A DNA stretch of 40,460 nt from an uncultured Lachnospiraceae bacterium (GTDB lineage Bacteria > Bacillota > Clostridia > Lachnospirales > Lachnospiraceae): contig CANSUS010000032.1 in NCBI GenBank assembly GCA_947650155.1, positions 1-40,460 on the forward strand. The letters are read 5' to 3'. Positions 7,911-15,516 of this stretch are shown here, piece after piece. The translations under genes were made by a program, and so were the position numbers. Under the pieces are notes generated by a model. That model was given only the letters and a program-made list of their open reading frames with translations, searched no databases and was not told the DNA's origin. The number at the start of each line of letters is the position of its first letter. Position 1 is the stretch's first letter.

Positions 7911-7945
7911 GAAGAAGTCATCAAGACAAGTCTGCTGCTTTAAAA
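7911..7945 (+). pseudogene. Relic of the AAA ATPase gene
   Basis: This 35-base stretch matches 19490-19523, inside the ATPase gene at 19037, with 17 identical bases followed by two mismatches and a one-base insertion. No reading frame remains. It follows directly after the left direct repeat, so it looks like a copy of the 18.9-19.5 kb segment with about 540 bases deleted, joined at the shared AAGAAGT. Chance is unlikely for such a match in 40 kb. Confidence 0.75.
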
Positions 7946-8289
7946 CTTTTTGATAAAATTTTCTTTCAGTGGCTTCTTTTGCGCCAGCTGGCAGCGTCCT
8001 TTTTTGTGTAATAATATAAAAAATGTCGCAAAACCTATAGGTTTTGCGACAAATAAAATATGGAATGAATAGGTATATATTATCATTTTATCACTTGAAA
8101 TGCAAGAAATTATTTACTGCATTTCGGGTGTTTTTTGGTGAAAATGACGAAAAATTTTTATTCTCAAAAATTATAGGTTTTGCAGCAACCATGAAAGAGC
8201 CGGCTGGTTTATATCGACAAATTATTTTGGAGCTCCGTGGCTGGTATCTGTGGAGTGTATTTGATTTTAATAATTGAGGGATAAATAAG
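7946..8289 (+). other. AT-rich intergenic stretch before the glycan cluster
   Basis: No credible gene. A 77-codon frame (8044-8277) has no recognisable domain or SD. The stretch holds a GCCAGCTGGC palindrome (about 7983-7992), the 28-bp palindrome at 8024-8051, and a GAAATGC/GCATTTC hairpin followed by T-runs near 8098-8136. TATAGGTTTTGC is repeated at 8036 and 8172. A possible TTGGTG, 18 bases, TATTCT promoter lies at 8135-8164. It resembles the remains of past insertions. Confidence 0.6.
8024..8051. repeat. Perfect 28-bp palindrome
   Basis: The half-site TGTCGCAAAACCTA is followed at once by its exact reverse complement with no loop. TATAGGTTTTGC, the inner part of the right half, recurs at 8172-8183. 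It could be a leftover transposon end or a strong operator; no transposase is nearby. Confidence 0.85.
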
Positions 8290-9396
8290 ATGGAAAAAAT
8301 TTTAGTTACAAAATCTTCAATGCCGGATTATCAGGAATTTATAGAAGCAATCAAACCGTTATGGGATACTCATTGGCTGACCAATATGGGAACATATCAT
8401 AAGCAGCTTGAGGAAAAATTAAGAGAATATCTTGATGTCCCTAATATTTCTCTTATGGTTAATGGCCATATGGCGTTGGAGCTTGCAATACAGTCGTTTG
8501 GATTCCCGGATGGGGCCGAAATAATTACAACGCCTTTTACCTTTATTTCTACCACGCATGCAATTGTTAGAAATCATCTACAACCGGTTTTTTGTGATGT
8601 TAAAGAAAGAGATGGAACAATTGACGAGACAAAGATAGAGGAACTGATTACAGAGAAAACTGTGGCAATTCTTCCGGTACATGTATATGGGCATGTTTGT
8701 GCTATTGAAGCTATTCAGAGTATTGCAGATAAATATGGACTAAAGGTAATTTATGATGCAGCCCATGCTTTTGGTGTGGAATATAAAGGCAGAGGAATAG
8801 GTTCCTATGGTGACGCATCCATCTTCAGCTTTCATGCAACAAAGGTGTTTAACACGATAGAAGGCGGAGCCGTATGCTTTTCAGATCCCCAGCTGTATGA
8901 AAAATTATATAATTTAAAGAATTTTGGAATCAGAGGATCAGAACTTGTGTCAGAGGTAGGCGCAAACGCAAAGATGAATGAACTGTGTGCCATTATGGGG
9001 TTGTGCAATTTAAAACGAACGAAAGAGGTTTTGGATGCAAGAAGAGAAAGAGTTGAGTACTATACCAAAAAAATTGCACAAATCGATGGAGTTGATATTT
9101 TAAAGGGAAATATGGAAGGAAGTAAAAATTATGCATATTTTCCTGTATTAATTCAGAAGGCGGCCGGTAAAAGTCGTGATGAAGTGTATGAAAATTTGGA
9201 AAAGCATGATATACATCCACGAAAATACTTTTATCCCATCGCCTCAGATCAGGCATGCTTTAAAAATAAGTATAAAAAGATAGACGTAGCAGCCGCACGA
9301 AGTCTGTCGGAACGAGTTTTGACATTTCCGTTGTACGAGGATTTGCCGTTTGATGCGATTGACAGGATATGTGAAATTTTGGAGGAACAGGGATGA
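8290..9396 (+). CDS. DegT/DnrJ/EryC1/StrS family sugar aminotransferase
   Basis: 368 residues, normal for this family of PLP enzymes that aminate keto-sugars on nucleotide carriers (WecE, ArnB, PseC relatives). Signature elements are MVNGHMALELAIQ, ITTPFTFISTTHAI, PVHVYGHVC, VIYDAAHAFGV (Asp contacting the PLP ring) and SFHATKVFNTIEGGA with the Schiff-base lysine at K185. The DNIHPRKY-like motif appears as KHDIHPRKYFYP. Its last four bases overlap the ATP-grasp gene. It opens the glycan cluster and probably makes an amino sugar for a surface structure; the sugar is not predictable. Confidence 0.92.
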   Translation: MEKILVTKSSMPDYQEFIEAIKPLWDTHWLTNMGTYHKQLEEKLREYLDVPNISLMVNGHMALELAIQSFGFPDGAEIITTPFTFISTTHAIVRNHLQPVFCDVKERDGTIDETKIEELITEKTVAILPVHVYGHVCAIEAIQSIADKYGLKVIYDAAHAFGVEYKGRGIGSYGDASIFSFHATKVFNTIEGGAVCFSDPQLYEKLYNLKNFGIRGSELVSEVGANAKMNELCAIMGLCNLKRTKEVLDARRERVEYYTKKIAQIDGVDILKGNMEGSKNYAYFPVLIQKAAGKSRDEVYENLEKHDIHPRKYFYPIASDQACFKNKYKKIDVAAARSLSERVLTFPLYEDLPFDAIDRICEILEEQG

Positions 9397-10601
9397 AAAA
9401 ACTGATGCTTCTTGGCGGAAGCAGATATCTGCTTCCTGTAATTGAGGCAGCGCATAAATTACATATTTACGTAATTACGTGCGATTATTTGCCGGATAAT
9501 ATTGCACATAGATATTCGGACGAGTATTACAGCATTAGTATTATTGAGAAAGAAAAGGTTTTAAAAAAAGCGGAAGAACTTTCTATAGACGGAATCATGT
9601 CATTTGCCTGTGACCCGGGCGTAGTTACTGCTGCATATGTGGCGGAGAAGATGAGTCTTCCATTTCAAGGTTCGTACAAGTCTACAGACATACTGCAGGA
9701 TAAAGGCCTTTTTCGGCAGTTCCTTCTGGATCATGAATTTAACTGTCCGCATGCTAAAAGATATACAGATAAAAATGCGCCTTTTTCAGACATAGACTAT
9801 TATACCTGGCCTGTAATTGTAAAGCCTGTTGATTCTGCGGGAAGTAAAGGAGTCAGCAAAGCGGATACGCCGGATGAACTGGCTGCTGCAATAAAAGCTG
9901 CAGCAGCAGGTTCTCATAATGGTGCGTTTATTATTGAGGATTTCATTACGTTCGATGGATACCATTCCAGTGCGGATTTGTTTACGATAGACGGAAAGCT
10001 GGAATTTGTATCTTATTCTGACCAGCTGTTTGATAAAGAAGCGGATAATCCTTACACACCTGCATTTATTATCTGGCCCTCAACAATGAAGCAGAGTTAT
10101 CAAAATATTCTTACCAAAGAGATACAGCGTCTGATGAAGCTGCTTGATATGAGGACAGGCATTTATAATATTGAAAGTTGTGTGGGAAATGACAAAAAGC
10201 CCTATATCATGGAAGTTTCTCCACGAGGAGGAGGGTGTAAAATTGCGGAACTTCAGAGAATGGCTTATGGAATTGATTTAATAGAGAATGAAGTCCGCAA
10301 GGCAGTTGGTATGCCTTTGACAGATGTAAGGCAAACGGAGTGTGACGGTGATTGGTGTGAAATGGTAGTTCATGCGAGGCCGCATGAAAGCGGAATACTT
10401 GAGTCTGTATGGATTGATTCAGAAATAGAAGAAAAATATCTTAAATTAATGGATTTGTCTGTTAAGCCGGGAGATATAGTCAAACCGTTTACAGGTGCGA
10501 ATATGGCGCTTGGAGATATGTTTTTTAGATTTAACAACAGGAAGGAACTTGATGAAATAATGTCAGAATCCGGGGAATGGCTTCATATAGAATTGAGGTA
10601 A
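9393..10601 (+). CDS. ATP-grasp domain ligase
   Basis: 402 residues with the three-domain ATP-grasp layout: a Rossmann-like N-terminus (MKKLMLLGGSRYLLPVIEAA), a central ATP-binding lobe with VIVKPVDSAGSKGV (K144 and glycine-rich loop), and EVSPRGGGCKI carrying the acidic metal ligand near residue 275. ATP-grasp enzymes activate a carboxylate as an acyl phosphate and join it to an amine or thiol. The ATGA overlap with the aminotransferase gene suggests coupled translation, and inference links the two: the new sugar amine may be acylated by an amino acid or hydroxy acid. It is not PurK or CarB, which are larger or sit in other contexts. Confidence 0.85.
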   Translation: MKKLMLLGGSRYLLPVIEAAHKLHIYVITCDYLPDNIAHRYSDEYYSISIIEKEKVLKKAEELSIDGIMSFACDPGVVTAAYVAEKMSLPFQGSYKSTDILQDKGLFRQFLLDHEFNCPHAKRYTDKNAPFSDIDYYTWPVIVKPVDSAGSKGVSKADTPDELAAAIKAAAAGSHNGAFIIEDFITFDGYHSSADLFTIDGKLEFVSYSDQLFDKEADNPYTPAFIIWPSTMKQSYQNILTKEIQRLMKLLDMRTGIYNIESCVGNDKKPYIMEVSPRGGGCKIAELQRMAYGIDLIENEVRKAVGMPLTDVRQTECDGDWCEMVVHARPHESGILESVWIDSEIEEKYLKLMDLSVKPGDIVKPFTGANMALGDMFFRFNNRKELDEIMSESGEWLHIELR

Positions 10602-10604
10602 TAT

Positions 10605-11561
10605 ATGCAGGAAATCGGCGGTTATATTGAATTGGATACGTTTCGTGGAGAAATGCTTCATGAAGATGGGATAAAGCTTAACTCTGGAAGAAATGCACTT
10701 GATTATTTACTGAAAAGTAATTCAATCAGGGTACTGCATTATCCCAAATTTATATGTAATTCTAATGATAGGATTTTAAGGAACAACAATGTAGAGATAA
10801 AAGCGTATTCAATTGGAAAAGATTTCTGCCCTGTGATAACAAACCGTTCTGATGATGAATGGATTTATCTGGTTAACTATTATGGACAGATATCTGTAGA
10901 ATATATATCTTCGTTTGGCAAAAATGTAATAGTAGATAATGCGCAGGCATACTTTGAGAAGCCTCTTGACGGCATTGCTGCTATTTATTCCTGCAGAAAA
11001 TTTTTTGGAGTAGCTGATGGAGCGATTTTATATTTGAACAAGGGATATCGTAAATTATCAGAACTAAATCATTTAGAACAGGATAAGTCCTGTAAAAGGA
11101 TGAGACATTTATTGGGAAGATATGAAAATACTGCATCAGAGTTTTATCAGGATTACTCAGAAAACGAATCTTCTTTTTGTGGCATTCCCTTAAGAAAAAT
11201 GTCAAGACTTACGGAAAATCTTTTAAGAGCTGTTGATTATAATCATGTAAAAGAAAGGCGTACTTATAATTATATTTATCTGCATAACCAATTTAAACAG
11301 CTTAATCAACTAAAACTGAGCGTTCCGCAAGGCGCATTTATGTACCCGTTGTATATAGAGAATGGCGCAGAGATCCGCAAAGAGCTTCAGAAAAAGGGGA
11401 TATATATTCCGATATTGTGGCCGGATGTTTTGAATAAAAGCAAAAAAGAAGAACTTGAATATGATATGGCACAGAATATTCTTCCCTTGCCGGTAGACCA
11501 AAGGTATGGTGAAGAAGAAATGCAGATGATGACGGATGAAATAAAGAAATTTTTGGAGTGA
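10605..11561 (+). CDS. DegT-like aminotransferase homologue, short divergent form
   Basis: 318 residues, about 50 shorter than usual DegT enzymes. LNSGRNALDYLLK resembles the family's TSGRAAL start of the PLP cup. VIVDNAQAYFEKP supplies the ring Asp (D111) and IYSCRKFFGVADGA supplies a candidate Schiff-base lysine (K132). The C-terminal ILPLPVDQRYGEEEMQ matches the family's LPxHxxLT-like ending. Catalytic residues appear kept, so it may be an active enzyme with a trimmed N-terminus rather than a relic. It starts three bases after the ATP-grasp gene and four bases before the propeller-like gene, within one operon. Confidence 0.72.
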   Translation: MQEIGGYIELDTFRGEMLHEDGIKLNSGRNALDYLLKSNSIRVLHYPKFICNSNDRILRNNNVEIKAYSIGKDFCPVITNRSDDEWIYLVNYYGQISVEYISSFGKNVIVDNAQAYFEKPLDGIAAIYSCRKFFGVADGAILYLNKGYRKLSELNHLEQDKSCKRMRHLLGRYENTASEFYQDYSENESSFCGIPLRKMSRLTENLLRAVDYNHVKERRTYNYIYLHNQFKQLNQLKLSVPQGAFMYPLYIENGAEIRKELQKKGIYIPILWPDVLNKSKKEELEYDMAQNILPLPVDQRYGEEEMQMMTDEIKKFLE

Positions 11562-11565
11562 AGAA

Positions 11566-12720
11566 ATGAATAGTTCAGAAATTAACAGAAGGCTGAGACC
11601 AACAGATATAGCAATAGACGACAATAAGATGTGGATGTCACTGGCAGAGAGTAATCGGTTTGCTTGTGTGGACCTGACGACAAAGGAAATTGAAGAAGTA
11701 AAGGTGAATGCCGCTGATTTTAATACTTATAATTACGCTTCGATGGAGGCCTATGGAGATTATATAGTTTTCATTCCAACTCACGCACGAAGCATTGCCA
11801 TATATCATAAAAGCAAAAAGGAAGTATTGTATAAAGAATTGAGAAAACCTGAGGAGAATACCGGATGGCATTATAATTTCCGTATAAAATTTCATTATTC
11901 CTATAAAAAAGATCATTTGATTTTTATGATGCCGTATTATTATCCGGCGGTTGTATGTATGGATATGACAGATTTGTCTGTTAGATATATAGACGACTGG
12001 ATATACCGCACTGAAAATAGAATAAATTTTAATCGCTTTTACGGATATGTCGGAGCCGGATGCTATGAAAGTGAGGATTGCCTGATTGTTCCATTGGCCT
12101 GCTTTTCAGCACTTCTAAAAATAAATTTTAATACGTTTGAGACGGAAGTGATTGATATAAATATTGATTCGCATGGATTTTCATATATGGAGATGTATGG
12201 CGGATATTTATGGCTTCAAGGTAAGGACAATAAATACGGTCATACTTTTAAATATAGCTTAGAGAAAAGGACGGTAGAAGAAATATCTCCTGTTGAGTCA
12301 AGACGTGGAATAAATAATCATTTTCTGCCGTTTGAGAGTCTTTTTGGAGATGGAAAGTGGATATGGATGATCCCAAGAACAGCGGAGAAAATATATAGAA
12401 TCAATCCGAAAACGCTGGAATATGATGAGTATGCAAATCAGTATAAATTTCCGATCGGCGCCAATACCTATCATGAACCGATCGTGACATATATGACCAA
12501 AAAAATCGGAAATAAGATTTTGATGTCATCGGTTGACGGTTATCTGTATACGTTAAATCCTGAGAATGGAAAACTGGAAAGAAAAATGTTCTTTATGCCG
12601 GAAGAAATTTATAAAGAGGAATCAGAGAACAAAATACAGTATTCGATGCAGCATGGAGGGATATTCAGCGAAAATTCTGCCGGTTTAGAGGAATATTTGA
12701 ATTTTGTATGTACGAGGTGA
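11566..12720 (+). CDS. Predicted beta-propeller-like protein of unknown function
   Basis: 384 residues, no signal peptide and no membrane segment. It has repeated blade-like patterns of about 45-50 residues, such as DNKMWMSLAESNRFACVDL, GDYIVFIPTHARSIAIYHK, GGYLWLQGKDN, DGKWIWMIPRTAEKIYRI and GNKILMSSVDGYLYTLN. These look like WD40/PQQ/NHL-type propeller strands, a structural guess rather than a family match. Similar proteins appear in clostridial glycan clusters next to GT and radical SAM genes. An SD-like GGAGTGAAG overlaps the stop of the previous gene. It may bind a glycan or act as a scaffold; function unknown. Confidence 0.6.
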   Translation: MNSSEINRRLRPTDIAIDDNKMWMSLAESNRFACVDLTTKEIEEVKVNAADFNTYNYASMEAYGDYIVFIPTHARSIAIYHKSKKEVLYKELRKPEENTGWHYNFRIKFHYSYKKDHLIFMMPYYYPAVVCMDMTDLSVRYIDDWIYRTENRINFNRFYGYVGAGCYESEDCLIVPLACFSALLKINFNTFETEVIDINIDSHGFSYMEMYGGYLWLQGKDNKYGHTFKYSLEKRTVEEISPVESRRGINNHFLPFESLFGDGKWIWMIPRTAEKIYRINPKTLEYDEYANQYKFPIGANTYHEPIVTYMTKKIGNKILMSSVDGYLYTLNPENGKLERKMFFMPEEIYKEESENKIQYSMQHGGIFSENSAGLEEYLNFVCTR

Positions 12721-12727
12721 TTCAAAA

Positions 12728-12877
12728 ATGTCCGAAGAGAGAAGTGTGAAGGAAATCACTAAACTCGAAAATACCTCGCTAAGTGATTTCAAGCTTCACA
12801 CCGAAGAATGCGAAAAACATGCATTCTTCATTGATTGTTTGTGCCGCTGCAGGCGGCATGTTTGGAAGGTTGAATAA
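12728..12877 (+). CDS. Possible 49-codon ORF running through the hairpin repeat
   Basis: ATG 12728 has a good SD (GAGGTGA, 12714-12720) seven bases upstream, overlapping the stop of the propeller-like gene. The frame stays open across all three hairpins of the first leader module, begins MSEERSVKEITK and contains a CLCRCRR cluster. It resembles no family I know. It may be a leader peptide or a chance frame within the repeat. Confidence 0.3.
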   Translation: MSEERSVKEITKLENTSLSDFKLHTEECEKHAFFIDCLCRCRRHVWKVE

Positions 12878-12956
12878 AAATGCGTATTCAACCTATTGAT
12901 TTTAAGTCCGTTTTAACGGATATGGGCGCGTCGCAACGCGCAGATGGGTATAAAAA
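12744..12956 (+). repeat. Composite hairpin leader module, copy B (double)
   Basis: First unit: long hairpin GTGTGAAG/CTTCACAC with inner GAAATCACT/AGTGATTTC (12744-12801), hairpin GAAGAATGC/GCATTCTTC (12803-12829), linker ATTGATTGTTT, and hairpin TGCCGC/GCGGCA (12842-12858). Second unit: GGTTGAATA/TATTCAACC (12868-12893), linker TATTGATTTTAA, TCCGTT/AACGGA (12907-12920) and GCGCGT/ACGCGC (12926-12941). AGATGGG, the SD for the next gene, follows. All arms named are perfectly complementary. Confidence 0.85.
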
Positions 12957-12960
12957 ATGA
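12880..12960 (+). CDS. Possible 26-codon ORF coupled to the glycosyltransferase gene
   Basis: Starts at ATG 12880 inside the second-unit hairpin with GGAAGG about ten bases upstream, and begins MRIQPIDFKSVLTDMGA. Its TGA overlaps the ATG at 12957 as ATGA, the usual coupling arrangement. The frame lies wholly within repeat sequence, so it may not be a functional peptide. Confidence 0.3.
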   Translation: MRIQPIDFKSVLTDMGASQRADGYKK

Positions 12961-14147
12961 ATTTAACGATAGAAAACTTAAAAAACCGTCAAGTGTATTT
13001 ATATGGATGTGGAATTGTTGGAAGACAGGTTTATGATACTTTAAACTGTATGAATGTAGATATTAAAGGGTTTATTGTTTCTAAAAAAAGTGAAAACCCA
13101 CCCAAATATGGGGGCGCATGTGTAGAAGAATATGAATCAGAAAAGGCATGGATCAAAACGGAAGACGTTATCATTGTTACGATTGTAGGAAATTCCGGAT
13201 TATCTGTAAAAGAGAAATTAGAAAAGGAAGGAAAAACTGTTTTTCTGTGGGATGACTGTCTGGACGATTTTTGGAGCAGCTATCCCCATAAGTTTATAGA
13301 CAGAAGAAAAGGTAAGAGCAAAGTTTTGCTTATATTGGCGGGATATAAAGAATTTTTATGGAATCTTGTATTTGAAAGAGTAAAAGAATATGAAGAAGAG
13401 GATACGGAAATATGCATTATTTCTTCAGGTTTATATTCTGAAAAGCTTGCTGGTATTGCCGCGGTGAATGATTGGTCATATTTAAGTACTGAAAAAAATA
13501 ATGTCAGCCTGATTCAAAACATTGCGATTGCACTTTTTAAGCATTGTGAATGGATATACAAAATGGATGAGGATATTTTTTTGACAAAGAAATGTCTTAA
13601 AAAACTTCAGGATGCCTATCTGTATGCAGAAAAAAATTTGCCATACCATATGAGTGTCATTGCGCCTTTAATTCCGTTAAATGAAGCTGGATGCAGAAGG
13701 GTTTTAGAAAAATACGGCTGCCTGACAGATTTTGAAAACAGATTTGGAAGGCTGTTTTTCGGCGGGGATGGCGTGATTATAAACACTCCTGAAATAGCGC
13801 CATATATGTGGGGAAAAGACAGTAAAATTCCTGATATAGATAAAATGTCTTTAGAGGCTGAGGATAAAGTCGAAGTTTGTGCAGGTAATTTTAACATTGG
13901 TATGATTTTGTTCAAAAGAAATTTTTGGAAGTCAATTCACGGCCTGCAGTTTTATGGCGGAAGTGATTTCGCAATAGACGAAAAGCAAATAAATGAGTGC
14001 TGCTGTACATATTTGGCGCCTTTGCTTGTTGCACATTCGGTAGTTGTCGGTCATTTTTCGTTTGGAGCGCAGCAAGAAATTATGAGGGAATATTTAATGG
14101 AAAATCCGGAAAAGTTTGAATTGAGGTGTGAAAATGAGACTATGTGA
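12957..14147 (+). CDS. Glycosyltransferase-like protein with N-terminal Rossmann-like domain
   Basis: 396 residues in two parts. Residues 1-105 form a Rossmann-like domain opening VYLYGCGIVGRQVYDTL with the G17-x-G19-x-x-G22 loop, the same small domain found on three neighbouring proteins. From about 120 onward (SKVLLILAGYKEFLW) the protein looks like a GT-A type transferase, with KMDEDIF (residues 203-209) as the metal-binding acidic motif and FFGGDGVIINTPE further on. The family is not one I can name. The SD GATGGG comes from the hairpin module upstream. The radical SAM gene overlaps its end. Likely role: sugar transfer in the surface-glycan pathway (inference). Confidence 0.6.
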   Translation: MNLTIENLKNRQVYLYGCGIVGRQVYDTLNCMNVDIKGFIVSKKSENPPKYGGACVEEYESEKAWIKTEDVIIVTIVGNSGLSVKEKLEKEGKTVFLWDDCLDDFWSSYPHKFIDRRKGKSKVLLILAGYKEFLWNLVFERVKEYEEEDTEICIISSGLYSEKLAGIAAVNDWSYLSTEKNNVSLIQNIAIALFKHCEWIYKMDEDIFLTKKCLKKLQDAYLYAEKNLPYHMSVIAPLIPLNEAGCRRVLEKYGCLTDFENRFGRLFFGGDGVIINTPEIAPYMWGKDSKIPDIDKMSLEAEDKVEVCAGNFNIGMILFKRNFWKSIHGLQFYGGSDFAIDEKQINECCCTYLAPLLVAHSVVVGHFSFGAQQEIMREYLMENPEKFELRCENETM

Positions 14148-15516
14148 AAGAACCATAAATTTTGTGCAGATAACCAATAGCGATGGTGAGGTCAGATTAT
14201 GCGGCTGGCTTCAGGACGGAGGAGTTATCGGAAGGCTCACTGATTCCTCAATGGAAGAAATTTATAACAGCAGTGAAGCAAAAATGATTCGTGAAATGCA
14301 TGCAAATTGTGATTACTCGAACTGTAATCCAAATGCTTGTCCGTACGTGGCAAATAATGATGTTGATTCTAACTCTATTGATATTGATGAAATTCCTAAA
14401 TATCCGCCGTCGCTTTATCTTGCATATGAGAATGTTTGTAATTATCACTGTGTAATGTGCACGATACCTGACTGCATGAATAAAGAAGATGCACAACTCA
14501 GGGAAGAAAAACTGAATAAGATTGATGATGAAGTCAGAAAAGTCTTACCCTATTGTAAAAAAATAAGCGCTCATGGACTTGGAGAGTTGTTTGCCTGCAG
14601 GCATATATTGCAGATGCTTTCTGAATGGAAACCGGAAGCTCCGGCGGATGAATGTTTTGTTGAATTAGAAACAAACGGTTCCCTTTTAAATGAGAAAAAC
14701 TGGTCAAAGATAGCAAATCTGGGGCAGTATAATCTGCATCTGTATATTACGATTCTAAGTTTAAAAGAAGATGTTTATCAGAAACTTTCCGGAACCACAC
14801 TTCCTCTTAGTAATCTGCTCGAAAATTTAAAATTTGTCAAAAAATTAAGAGAGGAAGGAATCATAAATCATCTGGTAATTGCAACCGTATATCAGGAGAA
14901 AAACTTTAGAGAGCTGCCGGAGTTTACAAGACGTGCAATAGAGGAATTTGGAGCTGACTATGTCAGACTGCGTCCTTATGAACCTTGGCGGGAAGTGGAT
15001 ATGGCGGAATGGTTTAAGGATGTAAGAAATGAATACCATCCATATCATCAAGAATTTCTTGAAGTCATGAAGCATCCAATATTTAAGCATCCAAAGGTTC
15101 ATGACTGGGGAGGCGGTAATGTATCCGGCTTGGGACCGGAGCCTTATGTACGCACCCGGTCAAGATATTATTTACTGGAAGGTATTTTTTGCAAAGATAA
15201 TTTTGAAGCTTTGATAAGAGAAAGGGTAACAACTGAAAAAGTTGCCGTTTATGGGATGGCAGTTGTAGGCTGTGCAATCACGGCAGCCCTAAGGGAAATG
15301 TATGAGATCCCATATGGTATTGACAGGGCGCTTAATGGAAAGCATTATCGGGGAATACCGATATATGATCTTAATCACTTGAATGAAGTTGATAAAAATA
15401 TAACCGTAATTGTTTCTTTGGATAAAAACGAAGATACAGTAATATCATTGTTAAAAAAAATCGGATACAAGGATGTTTTTTCCATCAAAGAAATTGTAGG
15501 TGAACTGAATGGCTAA
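14134..15516 (+). CDS. Radical SAM protein with N-terminal SPASM-like and C-terminal Rossmann-like domains
   Basis: 460 residues in three parts. Residues 1-75 carry cysteines C23, C59, C64 and C69 in a pattern (CGWLQDGGVIGRL, then MEEIYNSSEA, then a closing Cys cluster) like the end of a SPASM domain. The radical SAM core follows with CNYHCVMC at 102-109, the CX3CX2C ligand of the 4Fe-4S cluster that cleaves S-adenosylmethionine. Residues from about 368 (KVAVYGMAVVGCAITAAL) form a Rossmann-like domain shared with its neighbours. A GTG at 14128 is in frame, but GAGGTG fits the ATG at 14134. The substrate is unknown; sugar or glycopeptide modification fits the context. Confidence 0.8.
   Translation: MRLCERTINFVQITNSDGEVRLCGWLQDGGVIGRLTDSSMEEIYNSSEAKMIREMHANCDYSNCNPNACPYVANNDVDSNSIDIDEIPKYPPSLYLAYENVCNYHCVMCTIPDCMNKEDAQLREEKLNKIDDEVRKVLPYCKKISAHGLGELFACRHILQMLSEWKPEAPADECFVELETNGSLLNEKNWSKIANLGQYNLHLYITILSLKEDVYQKLSGTTLPLSNLLENLKFVKKLREEGIINHLVIATVYQEKNFRELPEFTRRAIEEFGADYVRLRPYEPWREVDMAEWFKDVRNEYHPYHQEFLEVMKHPIFKHPKVHDWGGGNVSGLGPEPYVRTRSRYYLLEGIFCKDNFEALIRERVTTEKVAVYGMAVVGCAITAALREMYEIPYGIDRALNGKHYRGIPIYDLNHLNEVDKNITVIVSLDKNEDTVISLLKKIGYKDVFSIKEIVGELNG

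Noticed and set aside
8044-8277. 77-codon open frame between the palindrome and the glycan cluster
   Set aside because: It starts inside the palindrome, has no SD, resembles no family and contains repeat sequence.
12744-12941. CRISPR array
   Set aside because: The repeats are paired hairpins of differing sequence, without equal-length repeats and spacers, and no cas gene is present.
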